64,000 nucleotides of DNA from Mycolicibacterium sphagni (GTDB lineage: Bacteria; Actinomycetota; Actinomycetes; Mycobacteriales; Mycobacteriaceae). Shown in pieces: positions 41,182-49,688 of the stretch (its first letter is position 1; each line of letters starts with the position of its first letter). The stretch lies in contig NZ_NOZR01000027.1 in NCBI RefSeq assembly GCF_002250655.1, positions 23,551 through 87,550 on the forward strand, read 5' to 3'. The notes under the pieces were generated by a model. That model was not told the origin of the DNA. It made no database searches and was given only the letters and a program-made list of their open reading frames with translations. The position numbers and the translations under genes are program-made.

Positions 41182-42015
41182 TCAGCATTGACAGTTCGGA
41201 TGCCGTGACCAGCGACGAGCCGAGATCGTGTTGCTGCTGACATCGACCTGCAGGGTGGTGTTCAGCGTCGCCGGCGGTTCGCCGGCGGCTTCCTGCCCGC
41301 GAACTGCGGTGATGATGCGCTGCAGCTGACCCAGCGCCACCGCGGCGGTTGCCAGCACGGTCGGGCGGTCGGCGCTGCCGATCACGTCCCGTAGCTGTGC
41401 GGCCAGCGCCGGCCAGGCCCCGTCGCGGTCGGTGCGGTGCAGGTCGGCACAGGACAAGCAACTCGTCACCCCAGGGATCACCAGCGGGCCGACCAGCCCG
41501 GCGCCGTCGCGCACCCGCACCGGCAGGTGTGGCACCCCGACTGCGTGCAAATCCCGGACCAGGCGCGGGTCGGCGACCAGATAATCGCTCAGCACCACCA
41601 TGTCCGCGCTCGCGGTCGACACCGCCGCGTTGGTGTGGCTGGTGTGGGTGAGGCGAGCGCCGGATCGACGCAACGCCTCTACCAGCAGATCTGACAACGG
41701 GCCGCGGCCGTGCACCCGGATCGACAGCGCCCGCGCGGTCGGCTGGCGGGTCCGGCCGCGCACCACGCCACTGCTCACCAGCGCTTCCAGGAGTGGGTCG
41801 AGGATGTCCTCGGTCAGCCCGTGCTTGCTGCCGAGCCGGTGCAGTTCAGGCTTGCCCAGGGGTACCTGCATGCCGCGCAGCAGTGCGGCCAACCCCGCGG
41901 GCGTCGCGCCGTCAGGCGGGTGGACGAGGACGGCGCGGCGCGGATCCCAGCCGACCTGTACCGCGCCGTCGGGGCGCAGGAGGACGGGCATCGCCGGATC
42001 GAGCGCGTAGAGCAC
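41182..42015 (-). CDS. TOMM cyclodehydratase-partner-like (E1-like) protein
   Basis: A 277-residue protein resembling the E1-like partner domain of bacteriocin cyclodehydratases. PGVTSCLSCADLHRTDRDGAW is the hallmark segment, with its first CxxC. A second cysteine pair (CQC in HPNCQC) at the extreme C-terminus can complete a zinc site. The N-terminal part has the short winged-helix-like region (about 40-85) seen in this group. No precursor peptide or YcaO gene is nearby, so it cannot make an azole natural product alone; the role of this orphan (Rv3196) is unknown. Confidence 0.75.
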   Translation of the reverse strand: MLYALDPAMPVLLRPDGAVQVGWDPRRAVLVHPPDGATPAGLAALLRGMQVPLGKPELHRLGSKHGLTEDILDPLLEALVSSGVVRGRTRQPTARALSIRVHGRGPLSDLLVEALRRSGARLTHTSHTNAAVSTASADMVVLSDYLVADPRLVRDLHAVGVPHLPVRVRDGAGLVGPLVIPGVTSCLSCADLHRTDRDGAWPALAAQLRDVIGSADRPTVLATAAVALGQLQRIITAVRGQEAAGEPPATLNTTLQVDVSSNTISARRWSRHPNCQC

Positions 42016-42050
42016 ACGCCGACTGTGGCATCACGGCGGTGCCGCGCGGC

Positions 42051-43418
42051 TCAGCTATCCACAGGCCCGTCGGGATCGCCGGGCTTTTCGTCGTCTTGTG
42101 ATCTCTGGAATTCCTCGATCGCCGCGTCGATGTCCAGCGCGCTGGTGTCACCGCCGATGATCCGGTCGATGAACCCGGCCGGCTCGTCGAGGTCGGTGGC
42201 GGAGGGCAGCAGATCGGGGTGCTGCCATACGGCGTCGCGGGCGTCGATACCGGCGGCGTCGGTGAGTCGCTCCCACAGCACGGCGGCCTCACGCATCTTG
42301 CGGGGCCGCAGCTCCAGGCCGACCAGCGTCGCGAAGGTCTGCTCGGCCGGTCCAGCGGTCGCGCGGCGGCGCCGCAACACTTCGGACAGCGCCGCGGTGC
42401 CGGGGATGCGGTCGCCGAGTGCGGCGGTGACCACTGTCTGCACCCAGCCTTCGACCAGCGCCAGCAGGGTTTCCAGACGCTCGAGTGCGGCGATCTGCTC
42501 CGGGGTGGCTTTGGGTTCGAACATGCCCTGGCTGAGTAGCTGCTCCATCGCGGCGGGGTCGGCCAGGGCGGCGGGGTTGAATCCCTGCGCCAGCTCCTCG
42601 ATGCCGCTCATGTCGATCTTCATGCCCTTGGCGTAGGCCTCGACGGCGCTGAGTAGCTGGCTGGAGAGCCACGGGACGTGGCTGAACAGCCGGTGGTGCG
42701 CGGCTTCCCTGGCGGCCAAGAACGTCATGACCTCGCTGCGCGGCTGCTCCAAGCCCTCCGAGAGCGCCTCGACGGCTTCGGGCAACAGCGCGGCGACGCC
42801 CTTGGGGCCCAGCGGCAGCCCGATGTCGGTGGACGTCAGCACTTCACGCGACAGCTTCCCGAGCGCCTGGCCCAGTTGCGAGCCGAATGCCATGCCGCCC
42901 ATCTGGGTCATCATCGCCAGCAGCGGGCCGGCCATCGCCTTGGCTTCTTCGGGCAGCGACGAGGCCCACACCGAACCGATCTGCTCGGCCATCGGGTCGC
43001 ACAACCGCTTCCAGGTGTCCAGGGTGTTGTCCACCCATTCGGTGGGGGTCCAGGCGACGGCTTTGGTCGCGCCGGCGGGCAGCGCGGTCGCGCCGTCGAG
43101 CCAGGTGTCGGCCAGGTGCACGGCGTCGGCGATGGCGGAGCTGGTGGCGGCCGGAATCGGCGCGACGAAGCCGATGGAGCTCGACGCCAGCTGGCGGGCC
43201 AGGTCGTAGTTCACGGGACCGGAGGACGCGCCGCCCATCACGTTGCCGGTGCCGCTGAACATCTGGCCCAGCTTGGTGAAGATCTGGCCGAGGTCGGCCA
43301 TATTGAAGTCACCGCCGCCGAACCCGAATGGGTCACCGGGGCCGGGGTTGGGGTCCTTTTTCGGCTTGTCGCGGTCGGGGTCGTCTCCGGAGGAGAAGCC
43401 GAAGGGCAGGTCAGCCAT
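42051..43418 (-). CDS. DUF2342/Zincin_2 family putative hydrolase
   Basis: A 455-residue actinobacterial protein. A flexible Gly/Pro/Asp-rich N-terminus (about 1-40) precedes a helical body with segments VAWTPTEWVDNTLDTWKRL, MGGMAFGSQLGQALG and REAAHHRLFSHVPWL. The family is modelled on a zincin fold and named zinc-dependent metalloprotease, but the HExxH signature is not present; the nearest match is the EAAHH stretch. Enzyme activity is therefore doubtful. It heads the minus-strand run of three genes and is divergent from the PDZ-Lon protease. Confidence 0.8.
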   Translation of the reverse strand: MADLPFGFSSGDDPDRDKPKKDPNPGPGDPFGFGGGDFNMADLGQIFTKLGQMFSGTGNVMGGASSGPVNYDLARQLASSSIGFVAPIPAATSSAIADAVHLADTWLDGATALPAGATKAVAWTPTEWVDNTLDTWKRLCDPMAEQIGSVWASSLPEEAKAMAGPLLAMMTQMGGMAFGSQLGQALGKLSREVLTSTDIGLPLGPKGVAALLPEAVEALSEGLEQPRSEVMTFLAAREAAHHRLFSHVPWLSSQLLSAVEAYAKGMKIDMSGIEELAQGFNPAALADPAAMEQLLSQGMFEPKATPEQIAALERLETLLALVEGWVQTVVTAALGDRIPGTAALSEVLRRRRATAGPAEQTFATLVGLELRPRKMREAAVLWERLTDAAGIDARDAVWQHPDLLPSATDLDEPAGFIDRIIGGDTSALDIDAAIEEFQRSQDDEKPGDPDGPVDS

Positions 43419-43514
43419 CTCTCAACCGTACTCACCCTGCACTGCGGACGGGTAATGGGCGATCACGCTGTCAGTGAACCGGGCTCGACGCGGGCTCCGT
43501 CTAGTCTTGGCGGC

Positions 43515-44537
43515 GTGAACAGGCGGATTCTGACGCTGCTGACGGCGCTCGTGCCGATCGTCGTCTTCGGCGTGCTGCTGGCAGTCGTGACGGTGCCCTA
43601 CGTGTCGCTGGGCCCCGGGCCGACCTTCGACACGCTCGGCGAGGTTGACGGCAAGCAGGTGGTGGCGATCAAGGGCACGGAGACCCATCCCACCGCGGGG
43701 CACCTCAACATGACGACTGTCGCCCAGCGCGACGGCCTGACCCTGGGGCAGGCGCTGACCCTGTGGGTGTCGGGCCGTGAGCAGCTGGTGCCCCGCGATT
43801 TGGTGTTCCCACCGGACAAGTCGCGCGAGGACGTCGAAAAGGACCAGGACGCCGACTTCAAACAGTCCGAGGACAGCGCCGGGTACGCGGCGCTGGGGTA
43901 CCTGAAATACCCCAAGGCAGTGGTGGCGGCGAAGGTCAACGACCCCGGCCCGTCGGCAGGCAAGCTGCAGTCCGGTGACGCCATCGACGCTGTCGACGGT
44001 AAGCCGGTAGCGAACCTCGCGGAGTTCACGACGTTGCTCAAGGCCACCAAGCCCGGCCAGGAAATCGCCATCGACTACCGGCGCAAGAACGCACCGCCCG
44101 GCACCGCACGGATCACGTTGGGCACCAATGCCGACCGTGACTACGGCTATCTGGGGGTGGCCGTGCTGGACGCACCGTGGGCGCCATTCGACATCGACTT
44201 CAACCTGGCCAATATCGGCGGGCCGTCGGCGGGGCTGATGTTCAGCCTGGCCGTCATCGACAAGCTGACCACCGGTGACCTCAACGGCGGCAAGTTCATC
44301 GCGGGGACCGGAACGATCGACGAAGGCGGCAAGGTCGGGCCGATCGGCGGGATCACGCACAAGATGCTGGCCGCCCAGGAAGCCGGCGCGACGGTCTTCC
44401 TGGTGCCCGCCGACAACTGCGATGAGGCCAAGGGGATGCGCGATGACAGCATGGAGTTGATCAAGGTGGACACCTTGGCCGGGGCCGTCGACTCGTTGCA
44501 CACGTTGACCTCCGGCGGCCGTCCGCCTAGCTGCTAG
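43515..44537 (+). CDS. Membrane-anchored PDZ and Lon (S16) protease
   Basis: A 340-residue protease starting at GTG 43515. An N-terminal transmembrane helix (LTLLTALVPIVVFGVLLAVV) puts the rest outside the membrane. A PDZ domain (about 125-215, AKVNDPGPSAGKLQSGDAID) is followed by a Lon-type domain with the serine in NIGGPSAGLMFSLAV and the lysine in GKVGPIGGITHKMLAAQ. The Ser-Lys dyad appears intact. YlbL-type relatives cut cell-division inhibitors or membrane proteins; the target here is unknown. It corresponds to Rv3194c. Confidence 0.9.
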   Translation: MNRRILTLLTALVPIVVFGVLLAVVTVPYVSLGPGPTFDTLGEVDGKQVVAIKGTETHPTAGHLNMTTVAQRDGLTLGQALTLWVSGREQLVPRDLVFPPDKSREDVEKDQDADFKQSEDSAGYAALGYLKYPKAVVAAKVNDPGPSAGKLQSGDAIDAVDGKPVANLAEFTTLLKATKPGQEIAIDYRRKNAPPGTARITLGTNADRDYGYLGVAVLDAPWAPFDIDFNLANIGGPSAGLMFSLAVIDKLTTGDLNGGKFIAGTGTIDEGGKVGPIGGITHKMLAAQEAGATVFLVPADNCDEAKGMRDDSMELIKVDTLAGAVDSLHTLTSGGRPPSC

Positions 44538-44640
44538 CCCGTTGGTGCAGGACAGCACCGTTGTCGCGATGCGTAGAGTTGTGGCCGTATTGCTGCCACG
44601 GCGCGGCGCGGCCGCCCGACAAGACTCAGGAGCCTGATAG

Positions 44641-47600
44641 GTGAGTATGCGGCCGGGCGCGCGGATGCCCAAGCTGACTCGGCGGAGCCGGATTCTGATC
44701 GGTGTTGCGTTGGCGGTCGTGGTGCTGTTGTTGGTGGGGCCACGTCTGGTCGACGCTTATGTCGACTGGCTGTGGTTCGGCGAGCTCGGCTACCGGTCGG
44801 TGTTCACCACAGTCCTGGTCACCCGCATCGTGGTCTTCACGGTGGCCGCGGTGTCGGTCGGGGCGATTGTCTTCGCCGGGCTGGCGCTGGCGTATCGCAC
44901 CCGCCCGGTGTTCGTGCCGACCGCCGGGCCCAACGATCCGGTGGCGCGCTACCGCACGGCGGTGATGGCGCGGCTCAAGCTGTTCGGCATCGGGGTGCCC
45001 ACGGTCATCGGGGTGCTCTCGGGTGCGGTCGCCCAGAGTTACTGGACGCGGGTGCAGCTGTTCCTGCACGGCGGCGACTTCGGCGTCACCGACCCGCAGT
45101 TCGGTAAGGACCTCGGCTTCTACGCCTTCGATCTGCCGTTCTACCGGCTGGTGCTGTCCTATCTGTTCGTCGCGGTGTTCCTGGCGTTCCTGGCGAACCT
45201 GGTCAGCCACTACGTCTTTGGCGGCATTCGGCTGGCTGGTCGCAGCGGCGTGCTGAGCCGCCCGGCCCGCATCCAGCTGGTCGCCCTGATCGGGACGCTG
45301 GTTTTGCTCAAGGCTGTCGCCTACTGGTTCGACCGCTATGAACTGCTCAGTCACACCCGCGGCGGCAAGCCGTTCACCGGAGCCGGCTATACCGATATCA
45401 ACGCGGTGCTGCCGGCCAAACTGATCCTGATGGCCATCGCGCTGATCTGCGCGGCCGCCGTGTTCTCCGCACTCGTGCTGCGCGACTTGCGCATTCCCGC
45501 GATCGGCCTGGTGCTGTTGCTGCTGAGCTCGCTGATCGTCGGGGCGGGCTGGCCGCTGGTCGTCGAACAGATCAGCGTCAAACCCAATGCGGCGCAGAAG
45601 GAAAGCGAATACATCAGTCGCAGTATTGCCGCGACGAGACAGGCTTACGGCCTGACCGGCGACCGTGTGACCTACCGGGACTACACCGGCAACGCGCCGG
45701 CGACCGCCCAGCAGGTGGCCGCCGATCGTGCGACCACGTCCAACATCCGGGTGCTGGACCCGACGATCATCAGCCCGGCGTTCACCCAGTTCCAGCAGGG
45801 CAAGAACTTCTACTACTTCCCCGATCAGCTCTCGATCGACCGGTACCAAGGTCCCGACGGGAACCTGCGGGACTACGTCGTCGCCGCGCGTGAACTGAAC
45901 CCGGACCGGCTGATCGACAACCAGCGGGACTGGATCAACCGGCACTCGGTCTACACCCACGGCAACGGCTTCATCGCCTCACCGGCGAACACCGTGCGCG
46001 GAATTGCCAACGATCCCAACCAGAATGGCGGCTACCCCGAGTTCCTGGCCAGCGTTGTGGGCGCCAACGGCAGCGTCGTCTCGCCGGGCCCGGCCCCGCT
46101 GGATCAGCCGCGGGTCTACTTCGGCCCGGTCATCTCCAACACCTCGGCTGACTACGCGATCGTCGGCAAGAACGGCGCCGACCGCGAATACGATTACGAG
46201 ACCAACACCGAGACCAAGAACTACACCTACACCGGCAGCGGTGGTGTGCCGATCGGGAACTGGCTGGCGCGCAGCGTGTTCGCAGCCAAGTTCGCCGAGC
46301 GGAACTTCTTGTTCTCCAACGTGATCGGCTCCAACAGCAGGATTCTGTTCAACCGCGATCCCGCGCAGCGCGTGGAAGCGGTGGCGCCGTGGCTCACCAC
46401 CGACAGCACGGTGTACCCGGCCATCGTGAACAAGAAGATGGTGTGGGTCATCGACGGCTACACCACGCTGGACAATTACCCGTATTCGGAGCTGACGTCG
46501 TTGTCCTCGGCCACCGCTGATTCCACCGAGGTGGCGGTCAACCGCCTGGCCCCGGACAAGCAGGTGTCCTACATCCGCAACTCGGTCAAGGCCACCGTGG
46601 ACGCCTACGACGGCACCGTGACGCTGTACGCCCAGGACGAGACCGACCCGGTGCTCAAGGCGTGGATGTCGGTGTTCCCGGGCACGGTCAAGCCGAAGAG
46701 CGAGATCTCGCCCGATCTTGCTGCGCACCTGCGTTATCCAGAGGATCTGTTCAAGGTGCAGCGCATGCTGCTGGCCAAGTACCACGTCGACGATCCGGTG
46801 ACGTTCTTCTCCACGTCGGATTTCTGGGACGTCCCGCTGGATCCCAACCCGACCGCCAGCAGCTATCAACCGCCGTACTACATCGTCGCCAAAGACCTTG
46901 CCCGCAATAGTGATTCGGCGTCGTTCCAGCTGACCAGCGCGATGAACCGGTTCCGGCGTGACTTCCTGGCCGCATATATCAGCGCGAGCTCGGATCCCGA
47001 CACCTACGGCAAGATCACGGTGTTGACCATTCCGGGTCAGGTCAACGGTCCGAAGCTGGCGTTCAACGCGATCAGTACCGACACCGCGGTGAGCCAGGAC
47101 CTGGGCGTGATCGGTCGCGACAATCAGAACCGAATACGGTGGGGCAACCTGTTGACGTTGCCCGTTGGACAAGGTGGCCTGATCTATGTATCGCCGGTGT
47201 ATGCCTCACCGGGCAGTAGTGATGCCGCGTCGTCGTATCCCCGGTTGATCCGGGTGGCGATGATGTACAACGACAAGGTCGGTTACGGCCCGACAGTCAG
47301 TACCGCGCTCGACGGGATCTTCGGTGCCGGCGCGGGGGCGACGGCCACCGGCCCCGCACCCGCGACTCCACCGGGCGGTCAGCCACCGGGCAGCCGCCCG
47401 CCGGCGGCCAACCCGGCCCCGGCGCCGGGCAGCGCGCCGGAGGTTCCCACGCCGATCGCGGCGGTGCCGGCCACGCCGGGTGCGCCGACGTCGTTGTCGG
47501 GGGCCAAGGCGGCTGCGCTGCAGGATGTCGAGACGGCCCTCGGTGCCGTGCAAGAGGCCCAACGTAGCGGCAACTTCTCCGATTACGGCGATGCGCTGCA

Positions 47601-47643
47601 GCGCCTCGATGATGCGATGAAGAAGTACGACGCCACCAAGTAG
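44641..47643 (+). CDS. UPF0182 family large membrane protein
   Basis: A 1000-residue protein starting at GTG 44641. About seven transmembrane helices occupy the first 320 residues (for example SRILIGVALAVVVLLLVGP and YLFVAVFLAFLANLVSHYVF), followed by a large external domain with WLTTDSTVYPAIVNKKMVWV and a Pro/Ala-rich linker near 905-955. A short helical tail ends the protein. The family (Rv3193c) is widespread in actinobacteria and cyanobacteria, with no settled function. Confidence 0.92.
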   Translation: MSMRPGARMPKLTRRSRILIGVALAVVVLLLVGPRLVDAYVDWLWFGELGYRSVFTTVLVTRIVVFTVAAVSVGAIVFAGLALAYRTRPVFVPTAGPNDPVARYRTAVMARLKLFGIGVPTVIGVLSGAVAQSYWTRVQLFLHGGDFGVTDPQFGKDLGFYAFDLPFYRLVLSYLFVAVFLAFLANLVSHYVFGGIRLAGRSGVLSRPARIQLVALIGTLVLLKAVAYWFDRYELLSHTRGGKPFTGAGYTDINAVLPAKLILMAIALICAAAVFSALVLRDLRIPAIGLVLLLLSSLIVGAGWPLVVEQISVKPNAAQKESEYISRSIAATRQAYGLTGDRVTYRDYTGNAPATAQQVAADRATTSNIRVLDPTIISPAFTQFQQGKNFYYFPDQLSIDRYQGPDGNLRDYVVAARELNPDRLIDNQRDWINRHSVYTHGNGFIASPANTVRGIANDPNQNGGYPEFLASVVGANGSVVSPGPAPLDQPRVYFGPVISNTSADYAIVGKNGADREYDYETNTETKNYTYTGSGGVPIGNWLARSVFAAKFAERNFLFSNVIGSNSRILFNRDPAQRVEAVAPWLTTDSTVYPAIVNKKMVWVIDGYTTLDNYPYSELTSLSSATADSTEVAVNRLAPDKQVSYIRNSVKATVDAYDGTVTLYAQDETDPVLKAWMSVFPGTVKPKSEISPDLAAHLRYPEDLFKVQRMLLAKYHVDDPVTFFSTSDFWDVPLDPNPTASSYQPPYYIVAKDLARNSDSASFQLTSAMNRFRRDFLAAYISASSDPDTYGKITVLTIPGQVNGPKLAFNAISTDTAVSQDLGVIGRDNQNRIRWGNLLTLPVGQGGLIYVSPVYASPGSSDAASSYPRLIRVAMMYNDKVGYGPTVSTALDGIFGAGAGATATGPAPATPPGGQPPGSRPPAANPAPAPGSAPEVPTPIAAVPATPGAPTSLSGAKAAALQDVETALGAVQEAQRSGNFSDYGDALQRLDDAMKKYDATK

Positions 47644-47654
47644 CGTGCCCGGTC

Positions 47655-48566
47655 ATGCGTGAGTTGGTCGTGCTCGGCACCGCGAGCCAGGTGCCGACCC
47701 GCCATCGCAACCACAACGGGTATCTGTTGCGGTGGGACAACGAAGGTCTGCTCTTCGATCCCGGCGAGGGAACGCAGCGCCAGATGATGCTGGCCGGCGT
47801 GCCGGTAAGCGCGGTAAACCGGCTGTGCCTCACGCATTTTCACGGTGACCACTGCCTTGGCGTGCCCGGCGTCATCCAGCGTGCCGCGCTGGATCGGGTG
47901 GGCCATCCGATCACCGCGCACTTCCCGGTCTCCGGGCGCGAGTACTTCACCCGGATGCGGCACCTCTCGGTATTTCACGACACCGTCGACATACCCGAGG
48001 AGCCGATCGAGGCTGAGGGTCCCATCGCGGTCGGCGCGTTCGGGGTCCTGGAGGTGCGTGCACTCGACCACCCGATCGATGCGTACGGCTATCGGCTGGT
48101 CGAGCCAGACGGCCGGCGCTTCATCCCGGAGTTGTTGTCGCGCTTCGGGATCAGCGGCCCGGATGTGGGGGAGCTGAATCGGACCGGAGCCATCCGGGTG
48201 GGGGAGCGGATTGTCGATGTGGCTGACGTCAGCGAGCCGCGGCGCGGGCAGCGGTTCGCATTCGTCATGGACACCAGGCTGTGCGACGGGGTGTACGCGC
48301 TGGCTGACGGCGTGGACCTTTTGGTGATCGAGGCGACGTTCTTGGCGGGGGACGAAGACCTCGCGCAGCAGTACGGGCACCTGACGGCTCGACAGGCGGC
48401 CTCAGTGGCCGCCGACTGCGGGGTGCGCACGTTGGTGCTGACGCACTTCTCCCAGCGCTACCAGGACGCCGCCGCCCGCTACGCCGACGAGGCCGCCGCA
48501 GTGTTCTCCGGCGACATCGTGGTCGCCGAGGATCTGATGCGGGTGCCGGTGCCCGCCCGCGTCTAG
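47655..48566 (+). CDS. rnz: Ribonuclease Z (metallo-beta-lactamase fold)
   Basis: A 303-residue metallo-hydrolase. The zinc motif HxHxDH is HFHGDH (61-66), followed by the family's FAFVMDTRLCDG (third ligand) and the terminal LTHFSQRY. The stretch DAYGYRLVEPDGRRFIPELL is typical of RNase Z. Such enzymes cut tRNA precursors at the 3' end, although an initiator tRNA with encoded CCA lies only 0.8 kb away. Assignment to RNase Z rather than another arylsulfatase-like enzyme rests on these segments. Confidence 0.85.
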   Translation: MRELVVLGTASQVPTRHRNHNGYLLRWDNEGLLFDPGEGTQRQMMLAGVPVSAVNRLCLTHFHGDHCLGVPGVIQRAALDRVGHPITAHFPVSGREYFTRMRHLSVFHDTVDIPEEPIEAEGPIAVGAFGVLEVRALDHPIDAYGYRLVEPDGRRFIPELLSRFGISGPDVGELNRTGAIRVGERIVDVADVSEPRRGQRFAFVMDTRLCDGVYALADGVDLLVIEATFLAGDEDLAQQYGHLTARQAASVAADCGVRTLVLTHFSQRYQDAAARYADEAAAVFSGDIVVAEDLMRVPVPARV

Positions 48567-49213
48567 GACGTTGGTTGAGCGGTGGGCAACCCCACCCGCA
48601 GCGCGATGTACTGCTTCTGGCCGACGTTGGTGATGAAGTCGGCCGCCGCGGGCTGGCCGGGCAGGCCGTCGAACTCGATGCGGGCCAGCATGGATCCCTC
48701 GGTGAACAGCAGCACGCTGACCGACTTGCTGCCGTCAGGTGCGTTGCCTGAGACCACCGTGCCGCCGGTGCCCACGATGGAAGGCTGCGGAGGGCCGGGG
48801 GTCACCGACTTGGCCAGGCTGGACTGCGCCTCGGCGAGCGCGGACGGCCCGGAGGCGGGGCTATCCAGGGCGACGATGAGGATGCTGACGGCCCTGGTCT
48901 GCTCCTGGTTGACGATCAGCACTTCCGCCCCGGGCCGGGTGTCGGGGTTGGCGGTCGCAGGTTGCGCGGCGAAGGCGTCGCTCTTGGTCGAGATGTCGCG
49001 GGACTGCAGCAGCAGTCGGGTGTAATCGACGGGTGCAGCGGCCGGCTTGGTGCTGGTCGTCGTGGTGGACATGCTCACGCCGGGCAGCGCGGGGATCGAC
49101 GCTGCGGGTTTGCCTGAGTTGACACCGGATTGGTTGTCGCAGCTGGTGGCACCGAGGGCGACCGCGGCGATCAGCGCGATCGAGGCACAGCGAGTGGTGT
49201 GGTTTGACTTCAT
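48563..49213 (-). CDS. Putative lipoprotein of the mycobacterial envelope
   Basis: A 216-residue protein, with ATG 49213 chosen (49219 possible). The N-terminus is a signal peptide, ASIALIAAVALGATSC, ending in a weak lipobox (ATSC). A Ser/Thr/Pro-rich linker follows, then a compact domain (about 65-215) with VDYTRLLLQSRDIST and FDGLPGQPAAADFITNVGQ. This resembles mycobacterial lipoproteins with a sensor-like domain, but no function is known. It converges on the RNase Z gene with a 4-base overlap. The initiator tRNA gene follows upstream. Confidence 0.75.
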   Translation of the reverse strand: MKSNHTTRCASIALIAAVALGATSCDNQSGVNSGKPAASIPALPGVSMSTTTTSTKPAAAPVDYTRLLLQSRDISTKSDAFAAQPATANPDTRPGAEVLIVNQEQTRAVSILIVALDSPASGPSALAEAQSSLAKSVTPGPPQPSIVGTGGTVVSGNAPDGSKSVSVLLFTEGSMLARIEFDGLPGQPAAADFITNVGQKQYIALRVGLPTAQPTS

Positions 49214-49351
49214 CTCCATCGAGCCTGTCGACTTCTGCTGTCGAAAGCAAGTGAGTTCCTGTGACCTTCGGCTCACCGGCGAGGGCCATCTAGGGCTCTG
49301 AGCAGCCGATTTGGTTCCTCTGCTTGGGGTCGGTAACGTTGCGTTCACCAA

Positions 49352-49428
49352 CGCGGGGTGGAGCAGCTCGGTAGCTCGCTGGGCTCATAACCCAGAGGTC
49401 GCAGGTTCGAATCCTGTCCCCGCTACCA
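49352..49428 (+). tRNA. Initiator tRNA-Met (CAT anticodon), integration site
   Basis: A 77-base tRNA with encoded CCA. The anticodon loop CTCATAA is held by three G-C pairs (GGG and CCC), positions 1 and 72 do not pair (C and T), and the D stem has A11-T24: all three mark an initiator tRNA. The acceptor pairs GCGGGG with CCCCGC. Foreign-type genes begin straight after its 3' end, so it is the likely attachment site of the element. Confidence 0.96.
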
Positions 49429-49431
49429 GGC

Positions 49432-49467
49432 AAAATGGCCCCCGGAGGAGACTCCGGGGGCCATTTT
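49432..49467. terminator. Terminator after the initiator tRNA
   Basis: A perfect 16-base inverted repeat (AAAATGGCCCCCGGAG and its complement) around the loop GAGA ends in a run of four T. It directly follows the tRNA. Confidence 0.85.
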
Positions 49468-49474
49468 CATCCCG

Positions 49475-49496
49475 TTTGGGAACACTTTTGGGAACA
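49475..49496. repeat. Direct repeat TTTGGGAACA
   Basis: TTTGGGAACA occurs at 49475-49484 and 49487-49496, 12 bases apart, 47 bases after the tRNA end. Such spaced repeats next to an attachment core resemble arm-type binding sites of tyrosine integrases. The assignment is inference. Confidence 0.5.
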
Positions 49497-49688
49497 TAAG
49501 GCTGTCTAACTACCGGTCTGGAGCAGCCCAAAGGGCTGTCAACGAGCGTTAAATTAAAGCTTGGCCCCGCAGCTTGAGTGTTTGCTCCGGCCCGTGTGCT
49601 GCGACAGCGCTGAACTTGAGCGAACGAGGCGACGGTCATTTCGCCTCAGTGATAAACGTCGGCCTCAGCCACTCAATCGGTCAATCGT

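Noticed and set aside
42051..43418. Active zinc protease reading of the DUF2342 protein
   Set aside because: The HExxH signature is absent, so the enzyme claim is not supported; only the family name is kept.
42678..43514. Upstream extension of the PDZ-Lon protease frame
   Set aside because: This part is antisense to the DUF2342 gene; the protein starts normally at GTG 43515 with its membrane helix.
45979..47172. 397-residue minus-strand frame
   Set aside because: Shadow of the UPF0182 gene without a ribosome site or known motifs.
49385..49639. 84-residue minus-strand frame with the GTGFEPATSGL tail
   Set aside because: This tail is the antisense reading of the tRNA T and anticodon arms and is a well-known false gene call next to tRNA genes.
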